Program-made: the position numbers and the translations under genes
DNA from: Pedomonas mirosovicensis
GTDB taxonomy: Bacteria; Pseudomonadota; Alphaproteobacteria; Sphingomonadales; Sphingomonadaceae
NCBI RefSeq assembly: GCF_022569295.1
Contig: NZ_JAKFIA010000001.1
Span: 2,433,001-2,497,000, forward strand
Direction of reading: 5' to 3'
Length of the DNA stretch: 64,000 nt
Shown: one piece after another, positions 55,238 through 64,000 of the stretch
Layout: each line of letters starts with the position of its first letter
Position numbering within the stretch: the first letter of the stretch is position 1
Notes under the pieces: generated by a model
The model's input: only the letters and a program-made list of their open reading frames with translations
The model's database searches: none
Told to the model about the DNA's origin: nothing

Positions 55238-55762
55238 ATGCCGGTCTACGCCTTTGGAAACCTGACGCCCCGCCTCGCCGACGATGTGTTCATCGCGCCG
55301 GGCGCGCAGGTGATCGGCGACGTGGAGATCGGCCCCGGCTCCTCCATCTGGTTCAACTGCGTGGTGCGCGGCGATGTGAACACCATTCGCATCGGTGCGC
55401 GCACCAACATTCAGGACGGCACCATCGTCCACGTCAGCCGCAAGACCCACGGCACCACCATCGGCAACGACGTGCTCGTCGGCCACATGGCGATCATCCA
55501 CGGCTGCGAGCTGCAGGACGGCAGCTTCGTCGGCCTTGGGGCCACGGTGATGGATGGCTGCGTGATCGAACAGGACGCCATGCTCGCCGCCGGCGCCTTG
55601 CTGACGCCGGGCAAGCGCATCCCCTCAGGCCAGCTGTGGGCCGGCCGCCCGGCCAAGTATGTGCGCGACCTGACACCAGAGGAAATCGAGCGCCACCGGC
55701 AGGGCGCCGCCCACTACGCCGACCTGGCGCAAACCTACCGCACGGACCTCAAACTGGTTTAA
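55238..55762 (+). CDS. Gamma-carbonic-anhydrase-like hexapeptide-repeat protein
   Basis: A 174-residue left-handed beta-helix protein of the YrdA/PaaY/gamma-carbonic-anhydrase family. It has hexapeptide repeats throughout (FIAPGAQVIGDVEIGPGSSI, VRGDVNTIRIGARTNIQDGT) and the three zinc histidines in HVSRKT, VGHMAIIHGC. Family members hydrate CO2 or act as thioesterases; which applies here is unclear. GGAGGAG precedes the ATG. Confidence 0.92.
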   Translation: MPVYAFGNLTPRLADDVFIAPGAQVIGDVEIGPGSSIWFNCVVRGDVNTIRIGARTNIQDGTIVHVSRKTHGTTIGNDVLVGHMAIIHGCELQDGSFVGLGATVMDGCVIEQDAMLAAGALLTPGKRIPSGQLWAGRPAKYVRDLTPEEIERHRQGAAHYADLAQTYRTDLKLV

Positions 55763-55881
55763 GGCTCCGGGGGTAGCAGGCCCTTCCTGCATCCTTTGCC
55801 TGCCCTTCCCACCATCCCCCCGCGTGTTCGACTTGCACCCGCCGCGTATCGCCTTAACGTGGTACGATTGGGGACAAGCGC

Positions 55882-57108
55882 ATGGCCGCGGAGGCAGATT
55901 TGGCCAGCACATCGAAGCGGTTCCGGAGCATGGATGCGCTGCGCGGGCTGGCGATTCTCGGCATCTTCCTCATCAACATCATCGGCATGGGCGGCAGCCT
56001 GCGCGGCGAGGAATATCCGCCGCTGCTGGGCTGGACGGGGCTCGACCGGCTGGCGTGGTGGGTCCAGTCGCTATTCGTTGAAGGGACCATGCGGGGGCTG
56101 CTTTCCCTGCTGTTCGGGGCCAGCTTCATCCTGTTTCTCAACAAGCTGGACGCAGACCCGGATCAGCCGCCGCTGAACACGCTGATCGTCTATTACCGCC
56201 GCGCCTTCTGGCTGGTCGTGTTCGGGCTTATTCACGCCTACGTGCTGCTGTGGCCCGGCGACATTCTGTTCATCTACGGCCTTGCCGCCTTCGCCCTCTA
56301 TCCCTTGCGCGACTGGCCGGCCCGCCGCCTTATCGGCACGGGGCTGATCTTCATCTTCGTTCTGGCCGCATTGATGGGGGCCGCCTCCACCTTCGGCGAG
56401 GCCCCGCCGCCACAGACCCTGCAAGCCCATGCCGCCCGGTTTCAAGCCGCGCTGACGGCGGAGCGGCAGGCGCGCCTTGGCGGTTATCTGGACAATGCCC
56501 GCTACCTGATACCGCTGGCAACGGAGTGGAACCTGACGCCGCTGGTTATCTGGTGGGTGGCGGACGCCCTGGCAATGATGCTCATCGGCGCGGGGCTGGC
56601 CAAGCGGAACATCCTGCAAGGCCGCGCCCGGTGGCAGACCTATGCGCTGATGGCGGTCGTGGGCTACGGCATCGGCCTGTCGCTGCGCGTCTGGCTGTCG
56701 CAGCAGGTGACGGCGGCAGGGTTCGTCATGGGGCCGGTCGCCATCACGCCCGCCTATCAGATCAGCCGCTGCGCCACCACCATCGGCCACGTGGGGCTGT
56801 TTCTCCTGGTGTGGACCCAGGCCGCCCGCCACCCGGACGGCACCCGCCGCTTCGAGCCGCTGGTGTGGGTGGGCCGGATGGCGCTCACCAACTACATCGG
56901 CCAGACAATCATCGGCCAGTTCCTGCTGTTCTCCGGCTTCGGGCTCGGCCTGTTCGGCCGCTACGGCTGGGCGGGCCTGACAGTGCTGGCCATCGCCATC
57001 TGGCCTGTGCAGATGACGCTGAGCGGCCTCTATTTGCACTACTTCCGCACCGGTCCGCTCGAATGGGCGTGGCGCTGGCTCACCCGCGTGCCCTGGGTGC
57101 GAAGATGA
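55882..57108 (+). CDS. DUF418-domain membrane protein
   Basis: The 408-residue protein has about ten membrane helices. The start SMDALRGLAILGIFLINIIG and FGASFILFLNKLD region, with GDILFIYGLAAFALYPLR, match the acyltransferase-3-related N-terminal domain found before DUF418. The C-terminal DUF418 domain has VWVGRMALTNYIGQTIIGQF and RTGPLEWAWRWLT. Members may acylate envelope molecules but none is well characterised. It stands alone between the carbonic-anhydrase-like gene and the EF-G paralogue. Confidence 0.88.
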   Translation: MAAEADLASTSKRFRSMDALRGLAILGIFLINIIGMGGSLRGEEYPPLLGWTGLDRLAWWVQSLFVEGTMRGLLSLLFGASFILFLNKLDADPDQPPLNTLIVYYRRAFWLVVFGLIHAYVLLWPGDILFIYGLAAFALYPLRDWPARRLIGTGLIFIFVLAALMGAASTFGEAPPPQTLQAHAARFQAALTAERQARLGGYLDNARYLIPLATEWNLTPLVIWWVADALAMMLIGAGLAKRNILQGRARWQTYALMAVVGYGIGLSLRVWLSQQVTAAGFVMGPVAITPAYQISRCATTIGHVGLFLLVWTQAARHPDGTRRFEPLVWVGRMALTNYIGQTIIGQFLLFSGFGLGLFGRYGWAGLTVLAIAIWPVQMTLSGLYLHYFRTGPLEWAWRWLTRVPWVRR

Positions 57109-57327
57109 AGGGGTGAGAGCATGGACGCCGCACCGCCTCTTCCTGCCGCAAAGGGCCAGGCCTACCTGACCAGAGACTCCCTTGCCTGCCCTTCTCTGCG
57201 GCAGGCGGATTCGCCGCTCCCACCGCCCCGCGCTATACTGTTCCGCAAGAGAGGCCACGCATCCCCGTGGCGCCGGCGATCAACACAGTTGCGTCACGGG
57301 TGCTGTCCATAAGGGGAAGGAAAAACC

Positions 57328-59349
57328 ATGGCTTCATTCGGTACGGGGGAAGTACGGGTCGTTGCGCTGGTCGGGCCCTACCAGTCGGGCAAGACGGCTC
57401 TGCTCGAGAGCATCCTGGTCGCGTGCGGAAGCCTGACGCGAAAGAGCGGAGGCGGCGGGGGAGCCAGCGCCCGCCTCTATGGCGATGCCTCGCCCGAGGC
57501 CAAGGCCCGCACCATGGGCGTGGAGGTGAACATCGCCGAGGCGACGTACCTTGATGAACGCTATGTCTTTCTCGATTGCCCCGGCTCCATCGAGTTCTTC
57601 CAGGAAACGCTGAGCTTGCTACCGGGGGTTGATGCCGCCGTCATCGTCGCCGAGCCGGACCCCGCGCGTATCCATGCCCTGTCTCCCATCTTCCAGGCGG
57701 TCGAGTCCCTGCGGCTTCCGCACTTCGTGGTGTTCAACAAGATCGACAAGGCCCCCGGCTCCATCCGGGCGGCAAGCGACGCGCTGACCCAGGTTTCCGT
57801 CGCGCCGGTGCTGCTGCGCCACATTCCGTTGCGCGAGAACGGGCAAATCACCGGCTTCGTCGACCTGGCGGCCGGGCGCGCCCACGTCTACCGCCCCGGC
57901 CAGCCGTCGGAGAAAGTCGACATCCCCGCCGACGTGCGCGATCGCTACCTGATCGAGCGCACCGAGATGCTGGAAAAGCTGGCGGACTTCGACGACCGGC
58001 TGCTGGAAGAGCTGCTGGACAATATCGAGCCCTCCAGCGACGAGGTGTTCCGCGACCTGGCGCTCGACGTGCAGCAGGGCAAGATCGTGCCCGTGTTCCT
58101 GACCGCCGCCACGCTGGACGAGGGCACGCGGCGATTCCTCAAGGCCCTGCGCCATGAGCTGCCCGCCTTCTCCCAGACCCAGAAGCGGTTGGGGCTGACG
58201 CCCGAGGGCGGGCCGCTCGGCCTGATCCTGAAAACCTTCCAGACCACCCATGCGGGCAAGATTTCCGCCAGCCGGGTGCTGCGCGGCAGATTGACGGAAG
58301 GCGATGTGGTGGACGGCCAGCGGCTGGGGGGCATCTTCCGGCTGGGCGGGGGCGCGCTGGAAAAGCTGCCTGCCGCGCAGGCGGGAGATTTTGTGGGTAT
58401 CGGCAAGCTGGAGAGCCTGCATACCGGCGACAGCCTGGGACAGCCGGCGCTGACGCGCTTCGGCCTGCTGCCGCCCGTCTACAGCCTGGCCATCACCGCC
58501 GCCAACCGGGGCGACGAGGTGAAGCTGACAGCCGCGCTCGCCAAGCTGGTGGAGGAGGACCCCTCCCTCACCTTCGGCCATGACCCCGAAACCGGCGAGC
58601 TGGTGCTGCGCGGCCAGGGCGAGGTGCATCTCGCCGTCGCGATGGAGCGGCTGAAATCCAAATATGGCCTTAGCGTCCAGACCCACCGGCCCCAGACGCC
58701 CTACCGGGAGACCATCCGCAAGGGCGTGCGCCATCACGCGCGGCACAAGAAGCAGTCGGGCGGGCATGGCCAGTTCGGCGACGTGACCATCGAGGTGCGC
58801 CCGCTGCCGCCCGGCACCGGTTTCGAGTTTTCCGAGACCATCACCGGCGGGGCCATCCCTCGCCAGTATATCCCGGCCGTGGAGGAAGGCGTGCGCGACG
58901 GGCTGAAGCGCGGACCGCTCGGCTTTCCGGTGGTGGATGTGGGCGTAACGTTGGTGGACGGCAAGTTCCACGCGGTCGACAGCTCGGACATGGCGTTCCA
59001 GATCGCGGGCCGCATGGCCATCACCGAGGCCCTGCCCCAGTGCGCGCCGGTGCTTCTGGAGCCGATCCTCGCCGTCCGGCTGCACGTGCCGTCCGTCTAC
59101 ACCTCCAAGGCCAATCAGGTGGTCTCCACCCGGCGCGGCCAGATTCTCGGCTTCGATGCCCGCCCCGGCTGGCCCGGCTGGGATACGGTGGAGGCGCACA
59201 TCCCCCAGTCGGAAATGCAGGATCTCATCATCGAATTGCGCTCGCTGACGGAAGGCGCGGGCACCTTCCAGGCGGAATTCCACCATCGCGCCGAACTGGT
59301 GGGGCGGCTGGCGGATTCTGTGATCCAGCACCAGCCCGCGGCTGAGTAG
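57328..59349 (+). CDS. Elongation factor G-like GTPase (fusA paralogue)
   Basis: This 673-residue translational GTPase has the domain order of EF-G: G domain with P-loop GPYQSGKT, DCPGSIEF in place of DTPGHVDF, and NKID; then domain II and the domain III-V part (HARHKKQSGGHGQFGDVTIE, GAIPRQYIPAVEEG). The switch I arginine-glycine-isoleucine motif is replaced by ARTMGVEVNIAEA, so it is not the main EF-G. Such divergent EF-G-like proteins are widespread in alphaproteobacteria with unknown role. The ATG follows AAGGGGAAGG. Confidence 0.9.
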   Translation: MASFGTGEVRVVALVGPYQSGKTALLESILVACGSLTRKSGGGGGASARLYGDASPEAKARTMGVEVNIAEATYLDERYVFLDCPGSIEFFQETLSLLPGVDAAVIVAEPDPARIHALSPIFQAVESLRLPHFVVFNKIDKAPGSIRAASDALTQVSVAPVLLRHIPLRENGQITGFVDLAAGRAHVYRPGQPSEKVDIPADVRDRYLIERTEMLEKLADFDDRLLEELLDNIEPSSDEVFRDLALDVQQGKIVPVFLTAATLDEGTRRFLKALRHELPAFSQTQKRLGLTPEGGPLGLILKTFQTTHAGKISASRVLRGRLTEGDVVDGQRLGGIFRLGGGALEKLPAAQAGDFVGIGKLESLHTGDSLGQPALTRFGLLPPVYSLAITAANRGDEVKLTAALAKLVEEDPSLTFGHDPETGELVLRGQGEVHLAVAMERLKSKYGLSVQTHRPQTPYRETIRKGVRHHARHKKQSGGHGQFGDVTIEVRPLPPGTGFEFSETITGGAIPRQYIPAVEEGVRDGLKRGPLGFPVVDVGVTLVDGKFHAVDSSDMAFQIAGRMAITEALPQCAPVLLEPILAVRLHVPSVYTSKANQVVSTRRGQILGFDARPGWPGWDTVEAHIPQSEMQDLIIELRSLTEGAGTFQAEFHHRAELVGRLADSVIQHQPAAE

Positions 59350-59395
59350 CGGCGCGGGAAGACGGCGCCGCAAGCGCCAGGAGAAAGGGGCCCCG

Positions 59396-59644
59396 TCAGT
59401 CCCGCGGCTCGCCCCGACGCGAGTCCGTGCTCGCGCGGTCGTCGTAGCCGCGCCGCGACGAGTAGAACACCAGCGCCATCAGGCCGCCGCCGACCAGCAC
59501 GGACAGAACCACGCCTGCGATCAGCGCGCCGATGCCAACGCCTGATATATGGACCTCGCCCATCGACCGCCAGGCCACAACAACGAACGTGACGACGGCG
59601 GCCAGCAGCGCCAGCAGCACGGCAACGATGATTATGCGACCCAT
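59396..59644 (-). CDS. Small two-helix membrane protein
   Basis: An 82-residue protein with two hydrophobic helices (IIIVAVLLALLAAVVTFVVV at 4-23 and ALIAGVVLSVLVGGGLMALV at about 40-59) and a charged Arg/Asp-rich tail (SSRRGYDDRASTDSRRGE). I do not recognise a family. It lies between the EF-G paralogue (convergent) and the larger membrane-protein gene on the same strand. Confidence 0.6.
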   Translation of the reverse strand: MGRIIIVAVLLALLAAVVTFVVVAWRSMGEVHISGVGIGALIAGVVLSVLVGGGLMALVFYSSRRGYDDRASTDSRRGEPRD

Positions 59645-59715
59645 CGAACGATCCCTTAATTACGCCATCGGCGCAGGCGCGCGCCCGGATACAGCGATAA
59701 ACCGGCGAACCCGGT

Positions 59716-60447
59716 CTACCGGCCGGCCTCCTGCATCAGAACACGTACCATATCCTCCGCCGTCGCGCCTTCCTTCATCCGTCGCAGGTCGTGATAGACA
59801 ACGCTCGTGACGATGGCGGTGAAGGCATAGACGAGGCTGGAGACGATAACGGTCGCAACGTCGGCAAGGCCGACAAAGTGAAACACCACCCCCACGAAGA
59901 AGCTGAGGAGCATGGAGGCGATCCACACGATCACCTGGTAGCCGAGCAGGGTCCAGCGGTTCTTCTCAGTCAGGAAGACGCTGCGCTTGAGCGCCTCCTT
60001 GACCGGCAGGCGCTCGACGATGGCAACCGGCATCGTCACGAAAAACACCAGTGAGAAGATGACGCCGGGCAGGATGAAGAAGAAAAGACCAAGGCCGATG
60101 ATGGCCGCCATCGCCACCGCCACGACCAGGGCGTGCAGGGCCAGTTGCGCGCCATAGCTGAGCAGCAGGCCGATGCCCGCCGGGGGCAGGCCGAGCAGAT
60201 GGCGGAAGGTGGGATAGAGCATCGTGCCGGCCAGCAGGTTCTGCCCCATGAACAGCACGAACATCCAGAGAATGAGGGCCAGGGGATTCTCGGGCGGCTG
60301 CCCCAGCGCCATGGGCGCTTGCAGGCTCAGCAACACGCTGGGCACCCCCACCAGCACGATGGACAGCAGCGCCGCCCCGGTCAGGTTGCGGCCCAAAATG
60401 GCGAAACTGCGCTCAACAATCGAAGAAAACTGAAGTTTTTCAGGCAT
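59716..60447 (-). CDS. Multi-pass membrane protein of the GDPD-membrane-domain type
   Basis: The 243-residue protein has about six membrane helices. The segment PGVIFSLVFFVTMPVAIVER is followed by ALKRSVFLTEKNRWTLLGYQ and ends with VSSLVYAFTAIVTSVVYHDL. This is the pattern of the glycerophosphoryl-diester-phosphodiesterase membrane domain and related YciC-type proteins; no phosphodiesterase catalytic domain is present. The role is unknown. The ATG at 60447 is preferred over the long basic upstream extension. Confidence 0.75.
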   Translation of the reverse strand: MPEKLQFSSIVERSFAILGRNLTGAALLSIVLVGVPSVLLSLQAPMALGQPPENPLALILWMFVLFMGQNLLAGTMLYPTFRHLLGLPPAGIGLLLSYGAQLALHALVVAVAMAAIIGLGLFFFILPGVIFSLVFFVTMPVAIVERLPVKEALKRSVFLTEKNRWTLLGYQVIVWIASMLLSFFVGVVFHFVGLADVATVIVSSLVYAFTAIVTSVVYHDLRRMKEGATAEDMVRVLMQEAGR

Positions 60448-60685
60448 GAAACCTTTCCTGCAACGAAACCTGCCCGGATTCAAGCAGACGGGACGCGGCA
60501 TCTGCGCCCACGAGACGGAGGGGCGCATGCGCGGCGTCTTCCCCCACCGCCGCGCGAACCGGAGAGAAGCGGCCTTGAGGAAGCCGAACGGAGCTGTCAG
60601 AAAAAGGCAACGCGTGAGCGGGCAAGTCGCTGCGCGGGCAGGCCACGGCGAGCCAGGGGTGGCGCCTGGGGTGGTGCCTGGGCGC

Positions 60686-61048
60686 TCAGGCGAACTGGCG
60701 GACGGTTTCGATAAAACGCTGCACGGAGATGGGCTTGGCGATGTAGGCCTCGCACCCGCCTTCGCGAATGCGCTCCTCGTCCCCCTTCATGGCGAAGGCG
60801 GTGACGGCGATGACCGGAATGTGCTTCAGTTCCTCGTCGGTCTTCAGCCAGCGGGTGACCTCAAGGCCGGAGACCTCCGGCAACTGGATGTCCATGAGGA
60901 TGAGATCCGGCTTGTGCGCGCGGGCGAGATCAGGCACCGCCTTGCCGTCGCGTGTGCGAATCGTCGCGAAGTCGTGGGCTTCCAGCAGGTCGCAGAAGAG
61001 CTTCATGTTCAGCTCGTTGTCTTCAACGACGAGTATGGTCTTGGACAC
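60686..61048 (-). CDS. divK: Single-domain response regulator DivK
   Basis: DivK is a CheY-like regulator that, when phosphorylated, turns DivL/CckA from kinase to phosphatase and thereby lowers CtrA activity. The 120-residue product matches DivK along its length: [20 protein letters not shown], phosphoacceptor D53 in [36 protein letters not shown], and K105 in YIAKPIS. The GTG at 61048 has AAGGGGAAGG upstream. Divergent DUF3572, dinB and HAD genes are the common alphaproteobacterial neighbours. A GANTC site (GATTC at 61154) lies in the shared upstream region. Confidence 0.95.
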   Translation of the reverse strand: MSKTILVVEDNELNMKLFCDLLEAHDFATIRTRDGKAVPDLARAHKPDLILMDIQLPEVSGLEVTRWLKTDEELKHIPVIAVTAFAMKGDEERIREGGCEAYIAKPISVQRFIETVRQFA

Positions 61049-61162
61049 GGCCTTCCCCTTGCTGCCAGCCAATCGCACGTCTGCGGCCGGCCACAGGATA
61101 CTATTCCAGTCAGGGTGTAAACATATCAAGATTAAGGATCTGTCACTAAGAAGTGATTCGCA

Positions 61163-61444
61163 ATGACCCGTGAGAAAATCGAGGCCGCTGAAGTGGTGGC
61201 CCTGCGCTGCATCATCGAAATTGCCGGGGACTCGGACCTCGGCCCCCGCTTTCTGGCCCTGACCGGCCTCGACGCCGACGGCCTGCGCGAGAGTCTGTCG
61301 CAGCGCTCGACGCTGGCCGCCGCCCTCGGCTTCCTGCTTGAGCACGAACCCTCCCTTATAGCGGTTGCACAGCGGGCCGGGCTTGAGCCACAAGAGATTG
61401 CAGAGGCTGCTGCCGCGCTCGGCGCCGGCCCCGCCGAATATTGA
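61163..61444 (+). CDS. DUF3572 family protein
   Basis: A 93-residue all-helical protein with the DUF3572 pattern [49 protein letters not shown]. The family is restricted to alphaproteobacteria and often lies beside divK. Function unknown. It is divergent from divK and followed by the HAD gene 19 bases later. Confidence 0.85.
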   Translation: MTREKIEAAEVVALRCIIEIAGDSDLGPRFLALTGLDADGLRESLSQRSTLAAALGFLLEHEPSLIAVAQRAGLEPQEIAEAAAALGAGPAEY

Positions 61445-61463
61445 CCCCCGAGAAAGCCCAACC

Positions 61464-62069
61464 ATGCCCCGGCCGCTCTTGATCTGCGATTGCGATGAGG
61501 TTCTGCTCCAGTTCATCGAGCCGTTCGAGGCCTGGCTGAAGGGACAGGGCTATACGCTGGAGTTCAAGAGCCTGGAGTTCACAGGCAACATCCGCCACGA
61601 GGAGACCGGCACTCTGCCGGACCGCGCGGCCGTGCGCGACCTGCTGTTCCGCTTCTTCGAGACCGAGCTGGAGGCCGCGCCCGTGATGCCCGGCGCGCCG
61701 GAGGCGCTGCGCGCCATCGCGCAGGTGGCGGATGTGATTATCCTCACCAACATCGACGAGGCGCACCGCGAGCGGCGGGCAAAGATGCTGGCGGGCCTGG
61801 GCATGCCCTATCCGGTGCTCTCCAACCGCGGCCTCAAGGGCAAGGCGGTGTGGGAGCTGGCCAGCCGCTGCGCCGGGCCCTGGCTGTTCGTTGACGATCT
61901 GGCGCTCCACCACGAATCGGTGGCCGCAACCGCGCCGAACGTGCACCGGCTGCACTTCGTCTCCGACCCGCGCATCGAGGCCCTGTCGCCGGCCTGCCCC
62001 CATGCACATGCCCGCTTTAGCGTGTGGGAGGAGGCCCTGCCCTATGCCCTTGGCGCGCTGGCCCGCTGA
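61464..62069 (+). CDS. HAD-superfamily hydrolase
   Basis: The 201-residue protein has HAD motif I as [12 protein letters not shown] (DxD nucleophile variant CDCDEV), motif II in VIILTNID, a motif III lysine in [10 protein letters not shown] and motif IV in [11 protein letters not shown]. The cap region spans about residues 15-90. Members dephosphorylate small molecules; the substrate is unknown. The ATG at 61464 is chosen because motif I begins a few residues later. Confidence 0.8.
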   Translation: MPRPLLICDCDEVLLQFIEPFEAWLKGQGYTLEFKSLEFTGNIRHEETGTLPDRAAVRDLLFRFFETELEAAPVMPGAPEALRAIAQVADVIILTNIDEAHRERRAKMLAGLGMPYPVLSNRGLKGKAVWELASRCAGPWLFVDDLALHHESVAATAPNVHRLHFVSDPRIEALSPACPHAHARFSVWEEALPYALGALAR

Positions 62070-62093
62070 TGGCAACACGGTGAGCCCGCCCCG

Positions 62094-63422
62094 ATGAACC
62101 CCTACCTCTGCCGGAACTGCCTGAGGGAGACTCCGTCGAGGGAAGCCGGCGCCGCCCGCGCGCCCACGATCTGCCCCGGCTGCGGCAGCCCGCGCCTCGT
62201 CAGCCATCCGGAGCTGGACCAGCTTTCCATCGCCCATATTGACTGCGACGCCTTCTTCGCGGCGGTCGAGAAGCGGGACCGGCCGGAGCTGCGCGACAAG
62301 CCGGTGATCGTCGGCGGCACGGGCGGGCGCGGCGTCGTCTCCACCGCCTGCTACATCGCCCGCATCCACGGCGTGCGCTCGGCCATGCCCATGTACCAGG
62401 CGAAGAAGCTGTGCCCCCACGCGGTGGTGCTGCCGCCCGACATCGCCCGCTACAAGGTGGTCTCCCGCCAATTGCGGGCGAAGATGGAGGCGCTGACGCC
62501 GCTCGTCGAGCCGGTGTCCATCGACGAAGCCTTTCTCGACCTCACCGGCACCGAGCGGCTGCACGGCGCGGCGCCCGCCCGCGTGCTGATGCGCCTTGCC
62601 CGCGAGGTGGAGGAGGACCTGGGCATCACCATTTCCATCGGCCTCAGCACCAACAAGTTTCTCGCCAAGCTGGCGTCGGACATGGACAAGCCGCGCGGCT
62701 TCTCCGTCATCGGCAAGGCGGACGCAAAGGCCGTGCTTGCCCCCCTGCCCGTTGGGCGCATCTGGGGCGTGGGGCCTGCCACCCAGGCGAAGCTGGCCAA
62801 GAATGGCATCAAGACCATCGGCGATGTGCAAAACATGCCGCTCGACCGGCTCCTGCGCGCGGCGGGCGAGGACGGGATGTGCCTGCGCCGCCTCGCCATG
62901 GGAGAGGATAACCGGGTCGTCACGCCGTCCCGCGAGCGCAAGAGTCTTTCATCCGAGACCACCCTTTCCACGGACATCTCCGACCCCGCCGTGCTGGAGC
63001 GCCACGTGCGCGAGGCCGCCGATACGGTCGCCCGCCAGCTGCGCGCCGAAAAACTGGCCGCCGCCACCGTGGTGCTGAAGCTGAAAACGGCCAATTTCCA
63101 GCTCGTTACCCGCTCCCGCCGTCTCGCCCGGCCCACCCAGACCGCCCGCGATCTTCTGGACATTGCCCTGCCGCTGCTCGCAACCGAGGCCGATGGTCGC
63201 CGTTTTCGCCTTGTGGGACTGGGCGTTGCCGTCTGTCCGCCGGAGGAAACCCAGGAACCGGGACTGGATTTCGGCCCGCCGCCGGACAACAGACGGCTGA
63301 AGCTCGAGTCGGCGCTCGATCAGGTGCGCGCCCGCTTCGGGTCCAAGGTGCTGGGGCTCAAGGCCCCGAACCCCAAGGCGGACCCGCCGCCGTCCGCCCG
63401 CAAGCCGGACCGGGGGAAATGA
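62094..63422 (+). CDS. dinB: DNA polymerase IV with N-terminal zinc ribbon
   Basis: A Y-family translesion polymerase of 442 residues. The catalytic motifs are HIDCDAFFAAVE (metal-binding Asp), VVSTACYIARIHGVRSAMPM and VSIDEAFLDLTG, then the helix-hairpin-helix thumb (WGVGPATQAKLAKNGIKTIG) and the little-finger domain. It starts with a possible zinc ribbon (C6, C9, C27, C30 in CRNC and CPGC), as in the alphaproteobacterial form, and has no SOS box visible upstream. It follows the HAD gene by 24 bases. Confidence 0.95.
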   Translation: MNPYLCRNCLRETPSREAGAARAPTICPGCGSPRLVSHPELDQLSIAHIDCDAFFAAVEKRDRPELRDKPVIVGGTGGRGVVSTACYIARIHGVRSAMPMYQAKKLCPHAVVLPPDIARYKVVSRQLRAKMEALTPLVEPVSIDEAFLDLTGTERLHGAAPARVLMRLAREVEEDLGITISIGLSTNKFLAKLASDMDKPRGFSVIGKADAKAVLAPLPVGRIWGVGPATQAKLAKNGIKTIGDVQNMPLDRLLRAAGEDGMCLRRLAMGEDNRVVTPSRERKSLSSETTLSTDISDPAVLERHVREAADTVARQLRAEKLAAATVVLKLKTANFQLVTRSRRLARPTQTARDLLDIALPLLATEADGRRFRLVGLGVAVCPPEETQEPGLDFGPPPDNRRLKLESALDQVRARFGSKVLGLKAPNPKADPPPSARKPDRGK

Positions 63423-63524
63423 GCAGGCGCGCCGCCGATCTGGCGGCAGGCCAAGACATCTGCTAGCCCCCGGCCCAGTTGTTCCCCTATAGACAGGGGA
63501 CGTAACATCTTTTTGGAGGATGGC

Positions 63525-63986
63525 ATGAGCGTTGAGCAACGGCTGAGCGAACTTGGACTGACCCTGCCCGTACCGGCTGCGCCGGCGGCGAACTATGTGC
63601 CCTACGTCATCACCGGCAACCTGCTGGTGATCGCCGGGCAGCTTCCGCTCGGCCCGGAAGGAATCGCAGTGCATGGCAAGGTGGGCGACACCGTCACCAC
63701 CGAGCAGGCGACCGAGGCGGCGAAGCTGTGCGCGCTCAACCTCATCGCCCAGATGAAGGCGGCGCTGGGCGGCGACCTGGAGCGCGTGGCCCGCGTGGTG
63801 CGGCTCGGCGGCTTCGTCAACTGCGTCGATACCTATGTGGACCAGCCCAAGGTGGTCAACGGCGCGTCCGACCTGATGGTCGCCGTCTTCGGCGACAAGG
63901 GCAAGCACGCCCGTACGGCCGTCGGCACCAACGTCCTGCCGTTTGATGTTCCCGTTGAAATCGATGCCATGGTAGAAATCGCCTGA
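63525..63986 (+). CDS. RidA (YjgF/YER057c/UK114) family protein
   Basis: The 153-residue protein belongs to the RidA superfamily, whose type member hydrolyses reactive enamine/imine intermediates. The pattern fits the RidA-like group with YVPYVITGNLLVIAGQLPLG, KLCALNLIAQMKAALGGDLE, and VNCVDTYVDQPKVVNGASDL and GTNVLPFDVPVEIDAMVEI. The conserved arginine is in HARTAVG. The ATG at 63525 is preferred over a TTG at 63513; GGAGG precedes it. It stands alone after dinB. Confidence 0.92.
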   Translation: MSVEQRLSELGLTLPVPAAPAANYVPYVITGNLLVIAGQLPLGPEGIAVHGKVGDTVTTEQATEAAKLCALNLIAQMKAALGGDLERVARVVRLGGFVNCVDTYVDQPKVVNGASDLMVAVFGDKGKHARTAVGTNVLPFDVPVEIDAMVEIA

Positions 63987-64000
63987 TCTTACCGTGTGAT

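Overview
The window is high-GC bacterial chromosome from an alphaproteobacterium. The evidence is the CtrA-system genes (sciP, ctrA, divK), a Caulobacter-type flagellar order (fliF-fliG-fliH-fliN-flbD-flhA), DUF1153 and DUF3572 proteins, a deoxyhypusine-synthase-like polyamine gene and PEP-CTERM surface proteins. The ribosomal proteins and general gene set look closest to Sphingomonadales or Rhodospirillales, but the genus cannot be fixed by eye. No rRNA, tRNA, CRISPR array, insertion sequence or prophage was seen.

Layout. 1-16.2 kb is a flagellar and cell-cycle block: the tail of flgE, sciP (CtrA inhibitor) behind a perfect CtrA box, then a run fliF-fliG-fliH-fliN-motA-like-flbD-flhA-flhF-like-flhG-fliK-like, with ctrA convergent to it and divergent from fliI-fliJ. 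16.3-27.7 kb holds a BlaI/M56 sensor-protease pair with a palindromic operator, an M13 metallopeptidase, a sulfite-oxidase-like molybdoenzyme, a PEP-CTERM protein behind tandem sigma-54 promoters, smpB, dapA, a soluble lytic transglycosylase and greB. 27.8-34.3 kb holds an EF-hand protein, a PLP dehydratase, a polyamine module (ornithine decarboxylase with a Shine-Dalgarno-sequestering leader, then a deoxyhypusine-synthase homologue) and a TPR protein. 34.4-46.4 kb carries a methyltransferase, a TetR regulator, two rRNA methyltransferases (RlmD-like, TlyA) overlapping with dxs, an MscS channel, a merC-zur pair, ctaA, cutA, a DUF2237 gene and rplM-rpsI. 46.9-54 kb carries an acyltransferase, a DsbD-like reductase followed by a periplasmic redoxin, a second PEP-CTERM protein with a matching sigma-54 promoter, and a canonical motA without motB. 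54-64 kb has argC, a gamma-carbonic-anhydrase-like protein, a DUF418 membrane protein, an EF-G paralogue, divK divergent from DUF3572-HAD-dinB, and a RidA protein.

How the parts work together. CtrA, SciP and DivK are three nodes of the alphaproteobacterial phosphorelay that times flagellum building; ctrA and sciP lie inside the flagellar locus they would control. FlbD is the sigma-54 activator for late flagellar genes. Sigma-54 also appears to drive both PEP-CTERM genes here, probably through a different activator that is not in the window. Three well-conserved genes (fliF, the lytic transglycosylase and the ornithine decarboxylase) are each broken by one single-base indel whose reversal restores the expected protein. 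Sequencing error is the simplest explanation, although real mutations cannot be excluded.

The most interesting items are the shared sigma-54 promoters of the two PEP-CTERM genes, the CtrA box of sciP, the leader hairpin of the decarboxylase, an orphan minus-strand terminator suggesting a small RNA upstream of motA, and the two different MotA homologues.
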